A DNA stretch of 64,000 nt from Marinobacter salexigens (GTDB taxonomy: Bacteria > Pseudomonadota > Gammaproteobacteria > Pseudomonadales > Oleiphilaceae): contig NZ_JAHKPV010000019.1 in the NCBI RefSeq assembly GCF_018860765.1, positions 439,972 through 503,971 of the forward strand, read 5' to 3'. Positions 36,247 through 47,147 of the stretch are shown here, piece after piece. The position numbers were made by a program, and so were the translations under genes. Each line of letters begins with the position of its first letter. The first letter of the stretch is position 1. The notes below the pieces were generated by a model, which had not been told where the DNA came from, searched no databases, and saw only the letters and a list, made by a program, of their open reading frames with translations.

Positions 36247-36262
36247 TTTACCTGTTGGTAAA
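36247..36262. promoter_or_regulatory. RutR-box-like dyad upstream of the pyrimidine operon
   Basis: TTTACCTGTTGGTAAA is a perfect 6-base inverted repeat with a 4-base centre, 11 of 14 defined positions of the E. coli RutR box. It differs from cofG site 2 only in two central bases. It is about 80-90 bases ahead of the small open frame and 260 ahead of pydC. Confidence 0.6.
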
Positions 36263-36498
36263 GGTAGGAGCCGTTCTAGGGATAGTCAAGGGGAATTTTT
36301 TACAAAAGGAAAAATTTAGGTGCAGCCAGCACGTACCGTGCCGCCCCAGAGAGGACGGATAAATAAATCTTTAAAATCATAACGTTAGATCATTAAAGCC
36401 AAACTTTTAATTTTCACTATTCCTGCGTGAGCCTTCCATAAAGGAACCAACTAAGTTTCTGATTTAGATTAATTAAAGTTATTACTAAGTAAGGCAAA

Positions 36499-37419
36499 CT
36501 ATTGGCCGTTCACGCGATCCAGCTCTTCAAGATAACTTTCCAATACTAGGTTGGGCGGCGCACCTTTCCGAGTAATAGCACTATAACGAGTCATGTATTG
36601 GCATGTATCAGGCATCAAAGCCCGCATGTTGCCATCGCGCACCCAATGGTAGGCATAGTGGGTGGGCAGGTAGCCAATGTAGGAGCCTGATAAAATCAGA
36701 AAGGCTATTCCTTCGCGATCGGTTGAAGAAGCCAGTCCATTAAGCGGCTCCATAATTGCCTTAATCTCAGGTGCCTGAGCATAAGCAGGCATGACAGCAT
36801 CGTGTTTAGTTAATTCTTCAAGACTCGTCAGCCCCGTCTCAAACAGCGGATGAGCAATGCCGCAGTACAGATAGGATACTTCTTCGTAAAGTGGGCGGTA
36901 GTGCAATCCCGGCAGCGTTTTCAGGGTTGGTACCACGCCGGTATGCAGGCGCCCATCCAACACTCCCAACTCGATATCGCTGGGTGGAATCATACGGATA
37001 TTGATCTTTACTTCCGGGCCACGCTGTTTCAGCCTGCTAAGTGCACTGGTTATGTGCATTTCGGGTATGGTTACAAGGTTGTCAGTAATACCAATATTCA
37101 ACTCGCCTTTCAGTCTCGCATGCAAACTGTTCACCCGAGTGCGAAACCCCTCAACTGACGCCAATAGCTGAAGAGTTGCCTGATACACTTCGGCACCTTC
37201 GTCGGTCAGCGAAAAGCCGCTGCGCCCCCGATGGCAAAGCCGGAGTGAGAGCCGTGTTTCCAAGTCGCTCATCGCCATGCTAATAGCTGCGCGGCTGATG
37301 TTCGCCTCAACTTCTGCTGCTGAGAAGCCGCCGCACTCAACTACCATTCGATAGATCCTGAGCAACCTCAGATCGGTATCACTTACCTGTCCGGATATCG
37401 CCTTATTGCGACGCTTCAT
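36499..37419 (-). CDS. LysR-family transcriptional regulator
   Basis: A 306-residue regulator with an N-terminal winged helix-turn-helix (GGFSAAEVEANISRAAISMAMSDLETRLSLRLCHRGRSGFSLTDEG) and a LysR substrate-binding domain (GELNIGITDNLVTIPEMHITSAL). It is divergent from the aminotransferase gene with 153 bases between starts, the classic layout for control of that gene. It likely senses a product of pyrimidine or beta-amino acid breakdown, but the ligand cannot be read from sequence. Confidence 0.9.
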   Translation of the reverse strand: MKRRNKAISGQVSDTDLRLLRIYRMVVECGGFSAAEVEANISRAAISMAMSDLETRLSLRLCHRGRSGFSLTDEGAEVYQATLQLLASVEGFRTRVNSLHARLKGELNIGITDNLVTIPEMHITSALSRLKQRGPEVKINIRMIPPSDIELGVLDGRLHTGVVPTLKTLPGLHYRPLYEEVSYLYCGIAHPLFETGLTSLEELTKHDAVMPAYAQAPEIKAIMEPLNGLASSTDREGIAFLILSGSYIGYLPTHYAYHWVRDGNMRALMPDTCQYMTRYSAITRKGAPPNLVLESYLEELDRVNGQ

Positions 37420-37572
37420 ACCACTTCCCCTTGGTGTCTTCTGAAGAATGCGGCCTATAGTTAACCAAATGCTTACACAAAAATAAATACATCGATATTT
37501 AACTTACCAACAAGCTGTCCCATGGTGTGAGTAAGAAAAAAACTAAACAACAACCCAAAGGTAGGGGGCTGC

Positions 37573-38952
37573 ATGAATAATTTCGCGATTCAATCTGGAG
37601 CTGACGGCGAGAACGAATTGGCCAAGGATCAATTTTCCGGGCTAAGCCGTGAGCAAATGGATGCATTCTGGATGCCGTACTCAGGCAACCGGCAATTCAA
37701 ACGTGATCCGCGTTTAATCACTAGCGCGAAGGGACACTATTTCACTGACGCCAGCGGACGTCAGATCCTAGATGGCCTTTCAGGCCTGTGGACTTGTGGC
37801 GCAGGCCACGGCAGGCCAGAAATCGCAGAAGCGGTAAGTCGGCAACTGCGGGAACTGGACTACGCCCCTTCTTTCCAGCTGGGTCACCCCAAGGCATTCG
37901 AACTGGCACACCGCCTGCGCGAGCTCATGCCCGAGGGTCTAGATAATGTATTTTTCACCGGGTCAGGATCAGAAAGCGCAGATACGTCACTGAAAATTGC
38001 CCGTGCCTATTGGCGGAAAAAAGGCAAACCAACCAAGACCAAACTTATAGGCCGCGCCAAAGGCTACCACGGCGTCAACTACGGCGGCGTCAGTGTGGGC
38101 GGCATTGGCGCAAACCGTGTCTTGTTTGGCCAGGGCTTAGATGCAGACCACCTACCTCATACTCTTTTGAAAGAGAACGCCTTCACCCGAGGCATGCCGG
38201 AGCAAGGTGCTGAGCGCGCTGAAGATCTGCTAGAACTTATTGCCTTGCACGATGCATCAAACATTGCTGCTGTCATTGTGGAACCATTGGCGGGTTCTGC
38301 CGGTGTGCTTCCACCTCCCAAAGGTTACCTGAAGCGATTGCGGGAAATCTGCGACCAGCATGACATCTTGCTCATTTTTGACGAAGTCATCACTGGTTTC
38401 GGACGTATGGGCTCCATGACTGGCGCTGAAGAGTTCGGCGTAATACCCGACATGATGAATATCGCAAAGCAGCTGACCAACGGCACTGTGCCTATGGGGG
38501 CTGTGATAGTGCAGAAAGAAATCTACCAAACGTTCATGGAGCATGGCGGACATGACTACATGATGGAGCTACCCCATGGTTATACATATTCAGGTCACCC
38601 AGTAGCTTGCGCGGCGGCGATGGCTGCCCTGGATATTCTGGAGAAGGACAAGCTGATAGATCAGGTACGCGCAATCAGCCCGAAGTTTGAAAATGCTTTG
38701 CATGAGCTCAAAGGTACTCGTTACATCAGTGACATTCGCAACTATGGATTGGCAGGTGCTCTCCAGATAGAAAGCTACCCTGGTGAACCGGCGCGTCGCC
38801 CATTCGAGATTGCTATGAAGTGTTGGCAGAAAGGATTCTATGTGCGCTACGGCGGCGACACCATCCAGCTTGGCCTGCCCTTCACCATCACTGAGCCCGA
38901 GCTTGATCGAATCATCAACACCATCGGCGATGCCATAAACGAAATCGAATGA
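37573..38952 (+). CDS. Omega-amino acid:pyruvate aminotransferase (class III)
   Basis: A 459-residue class III PLP aminotransferase. FFTGSGSESADTSLKIARAYW and the PLP-binding LLIFDEVITGFGRMGSMTGAEEFGVIPD are intact, and the Schiff-base Lys is in NIAKQLTNGTVPMGAVIV. The family includes beta-alanine:pyruvate transaminase, which turns beta-alanine or 3-aminoisobutyrate into malonate or methylmalonate semialdehyde. Location beside a semialdehyde dehydrogenase and after the pyrimidine genes supports this. The ATG at 37573 follows AAAGGTAGGGGG. Confidence 0.92.
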   Translation: MNNFAIQSGADGENELAKDQFSGLSREQMDAFWMPYSGNRQFKRDPRLITSAKGHYFTDASGRQILDGLSGLWTCGAGHGRPEIAEAVSRQLRELDYAPSFQLGHPKAFELAHRLRELMPEGLDNVFFTGSGSESADTSLKIARAYWRKKGKPTKTKLIGRAKGYHGVNYGGVSVGGIGANRVLFGQGLDADHLPHTLLKENAFTRGMPEQGAERAEDLLELIALHDASNIAAVIVEPLAGSAGVLPPPKGYLKRLREICDQHDILLIFDEVITGFGRMGSMTGAEEFGVIPDMMNIAKQLTNGTVPMGAVIVQKEIYQTFMEHGGHDYMMELPHGYTYSGHPVACAAAMAALDILEKDKLIDQVRAISPKFENALHELKGTRYISDIRNYGLAGALQIESYPGEPARRPFEIAMKCWQKGFYVRYGGDTIQLGLPFTITEPELDRIINTIGDAINEIE

Positions 38953-38983
38953 CGTTATACACACTCTTAACAGGACACAAACA

Positions 38984-40474
38984 ATGAATACTATTGGACA
39001 CTTGATTAACAGCAAAGTCGTAACGACCAGCGATCGCATTCAAGATGTTTATAATCCTTCCACCGGCGAGGTAGCAGGCAAGCTTAGTCTGGCATCAAAA
39101 GCGACTGTAGAAGAGGCAGTTGCTGCAGCACAAGCAGCATACCCTGCCTGGAGAAACACACCGCCTTCCAAGCGTGCCAGCATTATGTTCCGATTCAAAG
39201 AACTCTTGGAGCAGCATGCCAGCGAAATCTGCAGGCTTGTAGGGCAGGAGCACGGGAAGATTGTTCATGACGCAATGGGCGAACTGAGACGCGGCATTGA
39301 AAACGTAGAATACGCTTGCGGAGCACCGGAGTTACTTAAAGGCGATTACAGTAAAAACGCAGGGCCCAATATCGACTCGTGGAGTGATTTCCAACCGTTG
39401 GGCGTTGTTGCAGGCATCACGCCTTTTAACTTCCCGGTCATGGTACCGCTATGGATGTACCCTATGGCAATAGTCTGCGGCAATACATTCGTACTCAAGC
39501 CTTCAGAGCGCGACCCATCGTCGGTGCTGTTCATTGCTGAACTGCTACACGAAGCAGGTTTGCCCGCTGGCGTTTTGAACGTTGTTAACGGAGACAAAGA
39601 GGCCGTTGACACGCTGCTGGATGATGACCGCGTTGAGGCCGTCAGCTTTGTCGGATCAACCCCTATTGCTGAGTACATATACTCTCGTGCCAGTGCAAAC
39701 GGTAAACGCTGTCAGGCACTGGGCGGCGCCAAAAACCACGCGATCGTTATGCCAGATGCAGATCTGGATAATGCGATTAGTGCTTTGACTGGTGCCGCTT
39801 TTGGCTCCTCCGGCGAACGTTGCATGGCGCTTTCGGTTGTTGTCGCTGTGGGCGATGAAATGGCGGACGCCCTTGTCAGCAAAATGAAAGAGCAGATGGG
39901 AAGTCTTAAAGTGGGCCCCTTCTCCGATGCCAAGAATGATTTTGGACCAGTGATCACGAAAGCACATCAGGAGAAAGTGTGCGGGTATATCAGCAGTGCA
40001 GAAAAAGAAGGCGCTACTGTAGTGGTTGATGGCCGCAGTGTTGCTGTATCTGGCCACGAGAATGGATTTTATGTTGGGGGCACATTAATAGACCGCGTAA
40101 CCCCGGACATGACTTGCTACCTTGAGGAAATCTTTGGCCCTGTGCTGCTGGTAATGCGTGTCAATTCCATGGAAGAGGCAATGCAGCTGATTAATGACCA
40201 CGAATACGGCAACGGCACGTGCATTTTCACTCGCGATGGCGAGGCCGCCCGTTATTTCAGTGACAACATATTGGTAGGCATGGTTGGCATCAACGTTCCA
40301 CTGCCAGTTCCAGTTTCTTACCATAGCTTTGGTGGCTGGAAACGTTCTTTGTTTGGAGATCTTGGCGCCTACGGCCCGGATTCAGTCCGCTTCTATACAC
40401 GGCGTAAAACGATCACCCAACGCTGGCCATCTGCAGGAGTTCGTGAGGGGACTCAGTTTTCCTTCCCTTCCTGA
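38984..40474 (+). CDS. mmsA: CoA-acylating (methyl)malonate-semialdehyde dehydrogenase
   Basis: MmsA (496 residues) oxidises malonate or methylmalonate semialdehyde with NAD+ and CoA to acetyl-CoA or propionyl-CoA, releasing CO2. The family motifs GVVAGITPFNFPVMVPLWM, ALGGAKNHAIVMPDAD and FGSSGERCMALSV (catalytic Cys) are present. It follows the aminotransferase after 31 bases, completing the path from beta-alanine or 3-aminoisobutyrate to central metabolism. Confidence 0.95.
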   Translation: MNTIGHLINSKVVTTSDRIQDVYNPSTGEVAGKLSLASKATVEEAVAAAQAAYPAWRNTPPSKRASIMFRFKELLEQHASEICRLVGQEHGKIVHDAMGELRRGIENVEYACGAPELLKGDYSKNAGPNIDSWSDFQPLGVVAGITPFNFPVMVPLWMYPMAIVCGNTFVLKPSERDPSSVLFIAELLHEAGLPAGVLNVVNGDKEAVDTLLDDDRVEAVSFVGSTPIAEYIYSRASANGKRCQALGGAKNHAIVMPDADLDNAISALTGAAFGSSGERCMALSVVVAVGDEMADALVSKMKEQMGSLKVGPFSDAKNDFGPVITKAHQEKVCGYISSAEKEGATVVVDGRSVAVSGHENGFYVGGTLIDRVTPDMTCYLEEIFGPVLLVMRVNSMEEAMQLINDHEYGNGTCIFTRDGEAARYFSDNILVGMVGINVPLPVPVSYHSFGGWKRSLFGDLGAYGPDSVRFYTRRKTITQRWPSAGVREGTQFSFPS

Positions 40475-40481
40475 CACAAAT

Positions 40482-40521
40482 ATAGATTGAGGGCGGCTTT
40501 TAGTAGTCGCCCTCAATCTAT
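40482..40521. terminator. Hairpin between mmsA and purA
   Basis: A perfect 14-base stem (ATAGATTGAGGGCG / CGCCCTCAATCTAT) with a 12-base loop lies between the convergent mmsA and purA genes. No long T run follows on either strand, but its strength and position suggest a shared terminator and mark the right edge of the accessory block. Confidence 0.7.
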
Positions 40522-40543
40522 TCTGACCGGTACTCGTCAGCAC

Positions 40544-41848
<1,305 letters not shown>

Positions 41849-41937
41849 TCATTGCGCACACTGCTTTGGGTGCGTCTTGCAAATTTGGCACATGTACCTT
41901 TATGAGTTCAATGCGGTTCACTGGCGTTAATCCAGCA

Positions 41938-43119
41938 CTAATCCAGAGTCTGGACTACCCATTGACCACCCTGTTTCACCAGCTGTCGGTCGCACCCTCG
42001 AGTAGAGGGGTTTACGCCGTTATCTTCCGGCAATGCCCGAATAACGATGTCTGACTTTCGCAATTCTGCAATAGCCCGCTCCAAGTCCGCATCACTCTGA
42101 GCAGGCGCCCACACGGCCTTACGGCTTTTGATCTCGCGCTCACCTAGCGTTACCAGTGCGCGTATATCAAGACTGAAGCCAGTGGCCGGACGTGCCCGTC
42201 CGAAATCGCTGCCAATGGCATCGTAACGGCCGCCCTTGCCAATGGCATCACCATGACCCGGTACATAGGCTGCAAACACCAGCCCCGTATGGTAGTTGTA
42301 GCCGCGCAACTCGCAGAAATCGAACCCGAAACTGACTTCCGGGAAATCCCTTTCGAGCATTTCTGCCACACGGCCCAGTTGATCCAGTGCCGCACTCAAG
42401 GTATCGGAGGCCCCACTTAAAATTTTACGTGCTTCAGTCAGTACTTCGGCACCCCCGCTAACACGAGCGAGTTCACGCAAACGAGCGCCAGCAGAACCAT
42501 CCGGACAGTCACCTAAAAGCCGATCAAGTTCAGGAACCGACTTACGTGCCATAGCGTCGAAGATCGCGGCACTTGTGTTGCGATCGAATTCCGCCTCGCC
42601 AATCAGGCTTTCATAGATAGCCACATGGGCCAGATCCAGATGCACACGGGGCAAGCCAGCGACACGAAGTGCCTCAAGCATCAAGCTGATAACTTCAAGG
42701 TCTGCAGATTCAGAAGCGCTGCCAAACAGCTCACAGCCAGCCTGAATAGGCGTGCGGCTGGCAAGCATGTGTTTGGGGCGGGTATGCAGTACATGACCGG
42801 CATAACACAAACGGGTGATCCCTTCCTGCCCCAGAGTGTGGGCATCGATGCGCGCAGCTTGTGGTGTCATGTCTGCCCGAACACCCATCATGCGCCCTGT
42901 CAGCTGATCGGTCAGCTTGAAGGTTTGCAACTCCAGATCGTGCCCGGTTCCGGTGAAAAGGGATTCGAGGTATTCAATAAGCGGTGGGATTACCAGTTGG
43001 TAGCCCCAACGCTGGCAGGTATCCATTACATCCCGGCGCAGGGATTCTATCTGTCCGGCCAGTGGCGGCAAGATATCCTCCACCCCGTCCGGCAGTAACC
43101 AGCGATCAGATACTGTCAT
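41938..43119 (-). CDS. hisZ: ATP phosphoribosyltransferase regulatory subunit
   Basis: HisZ (393 residues) is a histidyl-tRNA synthetase-like protein without charging function that partners the short HisG. LLPDGVEDILPPLAGQIESLRR, GVRADMTPQAARIDAH and FCELRGYNYHTGLVFAAYVPG are conserved. Its presence implies a short-form HisG elsewhere in the genome. Confidence 0.95.
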   Translation of the reverse strand: MTVSDRWLLPDGVEDILPPLAGQIESLRRDVMDTCQRWGYQLVIPPLIEYLESLFTGTGHDLELQTFKLTDQLTGRMMGVRADMTPQAARIDAHTLGQEGITRLCYAGHVLHTRPKHMLASRTPIQAGCELFGSASESADLEVISLMLEALRVAGLPRVHLDLAHVAIYESLIGEAEFDRNTSAAIFDAMARKSVPELDRLLGDCPDGSAGARLRELARVSGGAEVLTEARKILSGASDTLSAALDQLGRVAEMLERDFPEVSFGFDFCELRGYNYHTGLVFAAYVPGHGDAIGKGGRYDAIGSDFGRARPATGFSLDIRALVTLGEREIKSRKAVWAPAQSDADLERAIAELRKSDIVIRALPEDNGVNPSTRGCDRQLVKQGGQWVVQTLD

Positions 43120-43249
43120 GAGATTCCGTTGTCCATCCAGCGCACCCCACTATTTATCGTAGTTGGAGCTAGCCGGTTTTTAGGGTGACGCTCGGGGCAG
43201 AAAAACCCGAACCAAAACCTGAGGGATTTTACACTGTTGGCAGACACAA

Positions 43250-43281
43250 AAAAACCGGAATACCTGAGCATTCCGGTTTTT
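43250..43281 (-). terminator. Rho-independent terminator after hflC
   Basis: A 12-base stem (AAAAACCGGAAT / ATTCCGGTTTTT) with an 8-base loop and an extended T run on the minus strand lies 18 bases after the hflC stop. It would separate the hfq-hflX-hflK-hflC transcript from hisZ-purA, or attenuate read-through. Confidence 0.85.
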
Positions 43282-43299
43282 CGCTATGCAAGGCGGGTT

Positions 43300-44175
43300 T
43301 TAATTTCCGCCCTGAGAATCCTTAAGGAATCTCATAAAGTCACTTTCGGCGTCAATAACCATCAAATCATCTTTACCCGAAAAGGTATTCCGGTAAGCCT
43401 GCAGGCTACGATAGAAACTGTAGAACTCCGGGTTGGAGCCGTATGCATCTGCGTAGATTCGGGCGGCTTCGCCGTCACCTTCACCACGCGTAGTTTCCGA
43501 AGATGCAAACGCTTCTGCCAAAGTAACCGTTTTCTGGCGGTCAGCATCCGCACGAATACCTTCTGCAAGCTCCTTACCGCGCGAACGGAATTCCTGAGCC
43601 AGCTTCTCACGCTCTGTCGCCATGCGGCGATAAACGTTATCACTGACCTGTCCCGGGAACTCAATGGCCTTAACCCGGATATCTTTTATGTCGATACCGA
43701 ATTCCTTAACGGAGGTTTCGTTAACCCGGTCGCGCAGGTTGTGCATAAGCTCATCGCGCTGACCCGAAACGACTTCGTGCATGGTACGGATACCAAACTC
43801 GTCCCGCAGGCCGTTGTCTACTCGAGATAACAGCAGCGACTGGGCACGGAACTCATCTCCGCCGGTCGCCCGGTAGAACTGATCCACATCGCGAATTTTC
43901 CAAGCGATGTAGGAGGTAACATCAAGCGGCTTCTTTTCAACCGTCAGGTACTGCCTTGAGGGCAGATCCATGGTCAGCACGCGGATATCAAACTCCCGAA
44001 CCTGGTCAATAACCGGCACCTTGAAGTGAATGCCCGCTTTGATGTCAGTCTCTACCAACTCACCAAATCTCAGCATCACACCGCGATGGGTTTCCGGAAT
44101 AATAAACACGCTCGAAAGTACCAGCAGGACAACGATAAGAGCGCCTGCAAGACCCACTACACTTTTAGGTCCCAT
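43300..44175 (-). CDS. hflC: HflC, SPFH regulator of FtsH
   Basis: HflC (291 residues) has one N-terminal membrane helix (VGLAGALIVVLLVLSSVFII) and a band-7/SPFH domain (ETHRGVMLRFGELVE). With HflK it forms the large periplasmic cage around the FtsH protease. It lies 2 bases after hflK. Conserved C-terminal coiled-coil features (EGIRADADRQKTVTLAEA) are present. Confidence 0.96.
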   Translation of the reverse strand: MGPKSVVGLAGALIVVLLVLSSVFIIPETHRGVMLRFGELVETDIKAGIHFKVPVIDQVREFDIRVLTMDLPSRQYLTVEKKPLDVTSYIAWKIRDVDQFYRATGGDEFRAQSLLLSRVDNGLRDEFGIRTMHEVVSGQRDELMHNLRDRVNETSVKEFGIDIKDIRVKAIEFPGQVSDNVYRRMATEREKLAQEFRSRGKELAEGIRADADRQKTVTLAEAFASSETTRGEGDGEAARIYADAYGSNPEFYSFYRSLQAYRNTFSGKDDLMVIDAESDFMRFLKDSQGGN

Positions 44176-44177
44176 GA

Positions 44178-45365
44178 TTATCTGCTCCTCCGGGTATTAG
44201 TGTCCTGTCTGGTTCGCAGCTCCTGAATCACTTGATCCGTTACCGTCTGAATATCCATTTGAGAGGCGCTTCCAGAGGTTTGGCTTCCACTCCGCGACGC
44301 TGCGCCTTGAGTGAGGCGATCCAAAGGCAGGTACATCATATTGCCGCTGCTTTCGGTATCCACAAGAATCTTGCTGCTGTTTGAAAGCACCGTTTCCAGT
44401 GTCTGCAGGTACATACGCTCACGAGTTACCGTGGGCGCCATCTGGTAAACCGCCAGTAACTCTAGGAAGCGGGCACTTTCACCACGAGCACGCTCGATAA
44501 CTTCCTGCTTGTAGGCACTCGCCTCTTCAATCATGCGCTGCGCTTGACCGCGTGCTTCAGGAACCACCTTGTTGCGGTAGGTTTCAGCTTCTTCTTTCAC
44601 GCGCTGCTCGTCCTCACGGGCACGCTGAACCTCACGGAACGCATCCTGTACCGCTGCGGGGGGCTGAGTGCTCTCAACGTTAACCCGAACAATTTCAAGG
44701 CCCGTTCCGTATTCCTGAAGGAAGCCCTGCAAACGCTGCTCAACACGTACCGCCAATTCCGCACGACCTTCAGTCAGCACGTCATCAAGGGAAGAGCTAC
44801 CCACTTCGTGACGGAGCGCACTGTCTGTTGCAAATGCCAATGCCTGATTGGAATCCCGAACGTTCAGCACGTAATCGCGGGCGTCACCAACGCGGTACTG
44901 AACCTGTAGATCAACCGTAACTAGATTTTCATCCTGGGTCAGCATCTGACCACTGGACTGAGCGGTTCTCACACTGGTAACCAACACCTTGGTTACATCG
45001 TCAATCAGGGGAACCTTGAATCTCAAGCCGGGGTTTTCGGTCTTGGAGTACTCTCCAAACCTAAGCACCACGGCGCGTTCCTGTTCGTTTACTGTGTAAA
45101 ACGACTGGAAGACGACATAGCCCACAACAAGAATGGCTGCTAACGCCAGTACGGCACCAAAGCTGCCCGCTGAACCGGAGCCGCCACTGCCACCCCCGTC
45201 TCCACCCGACTTTTTACCTTTGCCGCCCAACATTTTATTGAGTTTGTCGAGGCCCTTTTTCAGCGCCTCATCAAGGTCTGGTGGTCCCTGATCATTCCCG
45301 CGACGACCACCATTTCCCCAGGGGTCATTATCGTTGCGGTTTCCACCCGGTTCATTCCAGGCCAT
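44178..45365 (-). CDS. hflK: HflK, SPFH regulator of FtsH
   Basis: HflK (395 residues) has a Gly/Asn-rich cytoplasmic tail (MAWNEPGGNRNDNDPWG, then repeated GGSGG), one membrane helix (GAVLALAAILVVGYVVF) and an SPFH domain. MAWNEPGGN matches the family start, so ATG 45365 is preferred over the upstream 45401. It pairs with HflC immediately downstream. Confidence 0.96.
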   Translation of the reverse strand: MAWNEPGGNRNDNDPWGNGGRRGNDQGPPDLDEALKKGLDKLNKMLGGKGKKSGGDGGGSGGSGSAGSFGAVLALAAILVVGYVVFQSFYTVNEQERAVVLRFGEYSKTENPGLRFKVPLIDDVTKVLVTSVRTAQSSGQMLTQDENLVTVDLQVQYRVGDARDYVLNVRDSNQALAFATDSALRHEVGSSSLDDVLTEGRAELAVRVEQRLQGFLQEYGTGLEIVRVNVESTQPPAAVQDAFREVQRAREDEQRVKEEAETYRNKVVPEARGQAQRMIEEASAYKQEVIERARGESARFLELLAVYQMAPTVTRERMYLQTLETVLSNSSKILVDTESSGNMMYLPLDRLTQGAASRSGSQTSGSASQMDIQTVTDQVIQELRTRQDTNTRRSR

Positions 45366-45444
45366 AGTGCTCTCCGTTCCTAACGTATCGAATGGCTGCA
45401 AATACTAGGGATTTATCATCGCCCCGGCAATAGTTGCTATGGTT

Positions 45445-46743
45445 TCAGGCTTGCCCGCTATCCAGGCGCACCGTTTCTTCACTCATATCTGCACGACTCA
45501 GTAACTGCAGCCAGTCCCGGTGTTGCAACCGAACTTCAACTACTGTGTCTCCGGTTTCCCGATGTTCTTCACTCAGCACCGAGCCCGCTTCGTGCAAAAG
45601 CGCCCGAAGCTTGCCATCAGCAGGCCCAAGCATAACAAAGTGATGGACAACATCTTCAGCTAAGCGCTCAACGATGGCATCGTAAAGACCATCCAAGCCT
45701 TCGCCGGTAACTGCAGAGACCCAAGCTCGCACAGGCACGCCATCTTCGTTGCGTTCCACCCGTGGCGCAAAATTGTCCAACAAGTCTATTTTATTGAATA
45801 CCTGCAACACCGGTATCTCATCGGCACCGATTTCCGCCAAAACGTCTTCAACCTGCTCGATGTTTTCATCGCGTCGACTGTCGTGGCTGTCCACAATATG
45901 CAGCAAAATGGTTGCTTCAGTGGTTTCTTCCAAGGTTGCCCGGAACGCTTCAACAAGCTTATGGGGCAAGTGCCTGATGAAGCCTACGGTATCCGCCATT
46001 ACGACCGGCCCGATGTCTGGAAGTTCCAGCCGTCGGATGGTCGGATCCAGCGTTGCAAACAACTTGTCCGCTGCATATACGGAGGACGTTGTAATTCGGT
46101 TGAACAGCGTCGACTTACCAGCGTTGGTGTAGCCGACCAAAGATACTGTTGGTATATCAGCACGTTGACGCGCTCGACGGCCCTGATTGCGCTGTTTGCG
46201 CACTTTTTCGAGCCGCTTATGAATAGACTTGATACGCTCGCGCAGAAGCCTGCGGTCTGTTTCGAGCTGAGTTTCACCCGGGCCGCGCAGGCCAATACCG
46301 CCTTTCTGCCGCTCGAGGTGAGTCCACCCTCGCACTAACCGTGTAGACATGTGCTCCAACTGGGCCAACTCTACCTGCAACTTGCCCTCGTGCGTGCGGG
46401 CACGTTGGGCAAAGATATCCAAAATAACACCGGTACGGTCCAGAACACGGCATTTGAGCTCGCGCTCAATATTCCGTTCCTGGCTTGGGCTCAGGGAATG
46501 GTTGAAAAGAACAACATCCGCTTCGTGCAGCGTTACAGCATCGCGGATTTCTTCAAGCTTGCCGTCCCCCACAAACAATCTAGGGCTTGGCTGCTTGCGA
46601 GACCCGGTTACCGTTCCAACCGCTTCAACACCGGCAGAGGCTACCAGCTCGCGGAATTCATCCGGATCTTCAGAGCCTTCGTGGGACGAGAAATCGATGT
46701 GGACGAGTATCGCTCGCTCACCAACATCAGGGCGTTCAAACAA
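45445..46743 (-). CDS. hflX: GTPase HflX
   Basis: HflX (432 residues) is a ribosome-associated GTPase that splits stalled ribosomes under stress. G1 is GYTNAGKSTLFN, G3 DTVGFIRHLP and G4 NKIDLLD. The N-terminal RVLDRTGVILDIFAQRARTHEGKLQVELAQL glycine-linker region is conserved. It is upstream of hflK and downstream of hfq. Confidence 0.97.
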   Translation of the reverse strand: MFERPDVGERAILVHIDFSSHEGSEDPDEFRELVASAGVEAVGTVTGSRKQPSPRLFVGDGKLEEIRDAVTLHEADVVLFNHSLSPSQERNIERELKCRVLDRTGVILDIFAQRARTHEGKLQVELAQLEHMSTRLVRGWTHLERQKGGIGLRGPGETQLETDRRLLRERIKSIHKRLEKVRKQRNQGRRARQRADIPTVSLVGYTNAGKSTLFNRITTSSVYAADKLFATLDPTIRRLELPDIGPVVMADTVGFIRHLPHKLVEAFRATLEETTEATILLHIVDSHDSRRDENIEQVEDVLAEIGADEIPVLQVFNKIDLLDNFAPRVERNEDGVPVRAWVSAVTGEGLDGLYDAIVERLAEDVVHHFVMLGPADGKLRALLHEAGSVLSEEHRETGDTVVEVRLQHRDWLQLLSRADMSEETVRLDSGQA

Positions 46744-46791
46744 TGGGCATCAACTCCACAACAGTCAGTGCATTAACATTATAAAAACAAA

Positions 46792-46836
46792 CACCCGCGG
46801 CCATCAGAACCCAGAGGCTCGTCAGGAACGCGGGTG
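46792..46836 (-). terminator. Possible attenuator between hfq and hflX
   Basis: CACCCGCG (46829-46836 on the minus strand) pairs with CGCGGGTG (46792-46799) across a 29-base loop, followed by TTTGTTTTT. It lies after hfq and before hflX. As these genes are normally co-transcribed, partial termination or a processing site is more likely than a full stop. Confidence 0.4.
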
Positions 46837-46859
46837 GCAATACCGGAAACCCGGGCAAA

Positions 46860-47111
46860 TCAGTCTTCAGGCTCATCCTCTCCAGCAGGATTCTGCTGTG
46901 GAATGCGAACATTCCGGGCAGGAACAACGGTGGAGATTGCGTGCTTGTAGACCATCTGGCTGACAGTATTTTTCAGCAAAATCACAAATTGGTCAAAAGA
47001 CTCTACCTGCCCTTGCAGTTTGATGCCGTTAACCAGAAAGATGGATACCGGAATGCGTTCCTTGCGTAAGGCATTGAGGTAAGGGTCTTGTAACGAGTGC
47101 CCTTTTGACAT
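46860..47111 (-). CDS. hfq: RNA chaperone Hfq
   Basis: Hfq (83 residues) is the Sm-like hexameric RNA chaperone for small RNAs. [43 protein letters not shown] is the Sm1 region, and [10 protein letters not shown] is the Sm2 region with the KH motif. The acidic tail is short, as in pseudomonads. It lies 36 bases after miaA. Confidence 0.98.
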   Translation of the reverse strand: MSKGHSLQDPYLNALRKERIPVSIFLVNGIKLQGQVESFDQFVILLKNTVSQMVYKHAISTVVPARNVRIPQQNPAGEDEPED

Positions 47112-47147
47112 GTGTATTCTCCTGTTTTTAGTAAATGCAGATCGTCA

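Larger units (their letters stand above)
35985..36498. other. Control region of the pyrimidine operon
   Basis: About 510 bases between the amidohydrolase gene and the LysR gene. It contains a small minus-strand open frame with a good ribosome binding site (36016-36168), a RutR-box-like dyad (36247-36262) and an AT-rich stretch (36180-36260) that probably holds the promoter. The part from 36300 to 36498 shows nothing distinctive. Confidence 0.55.
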
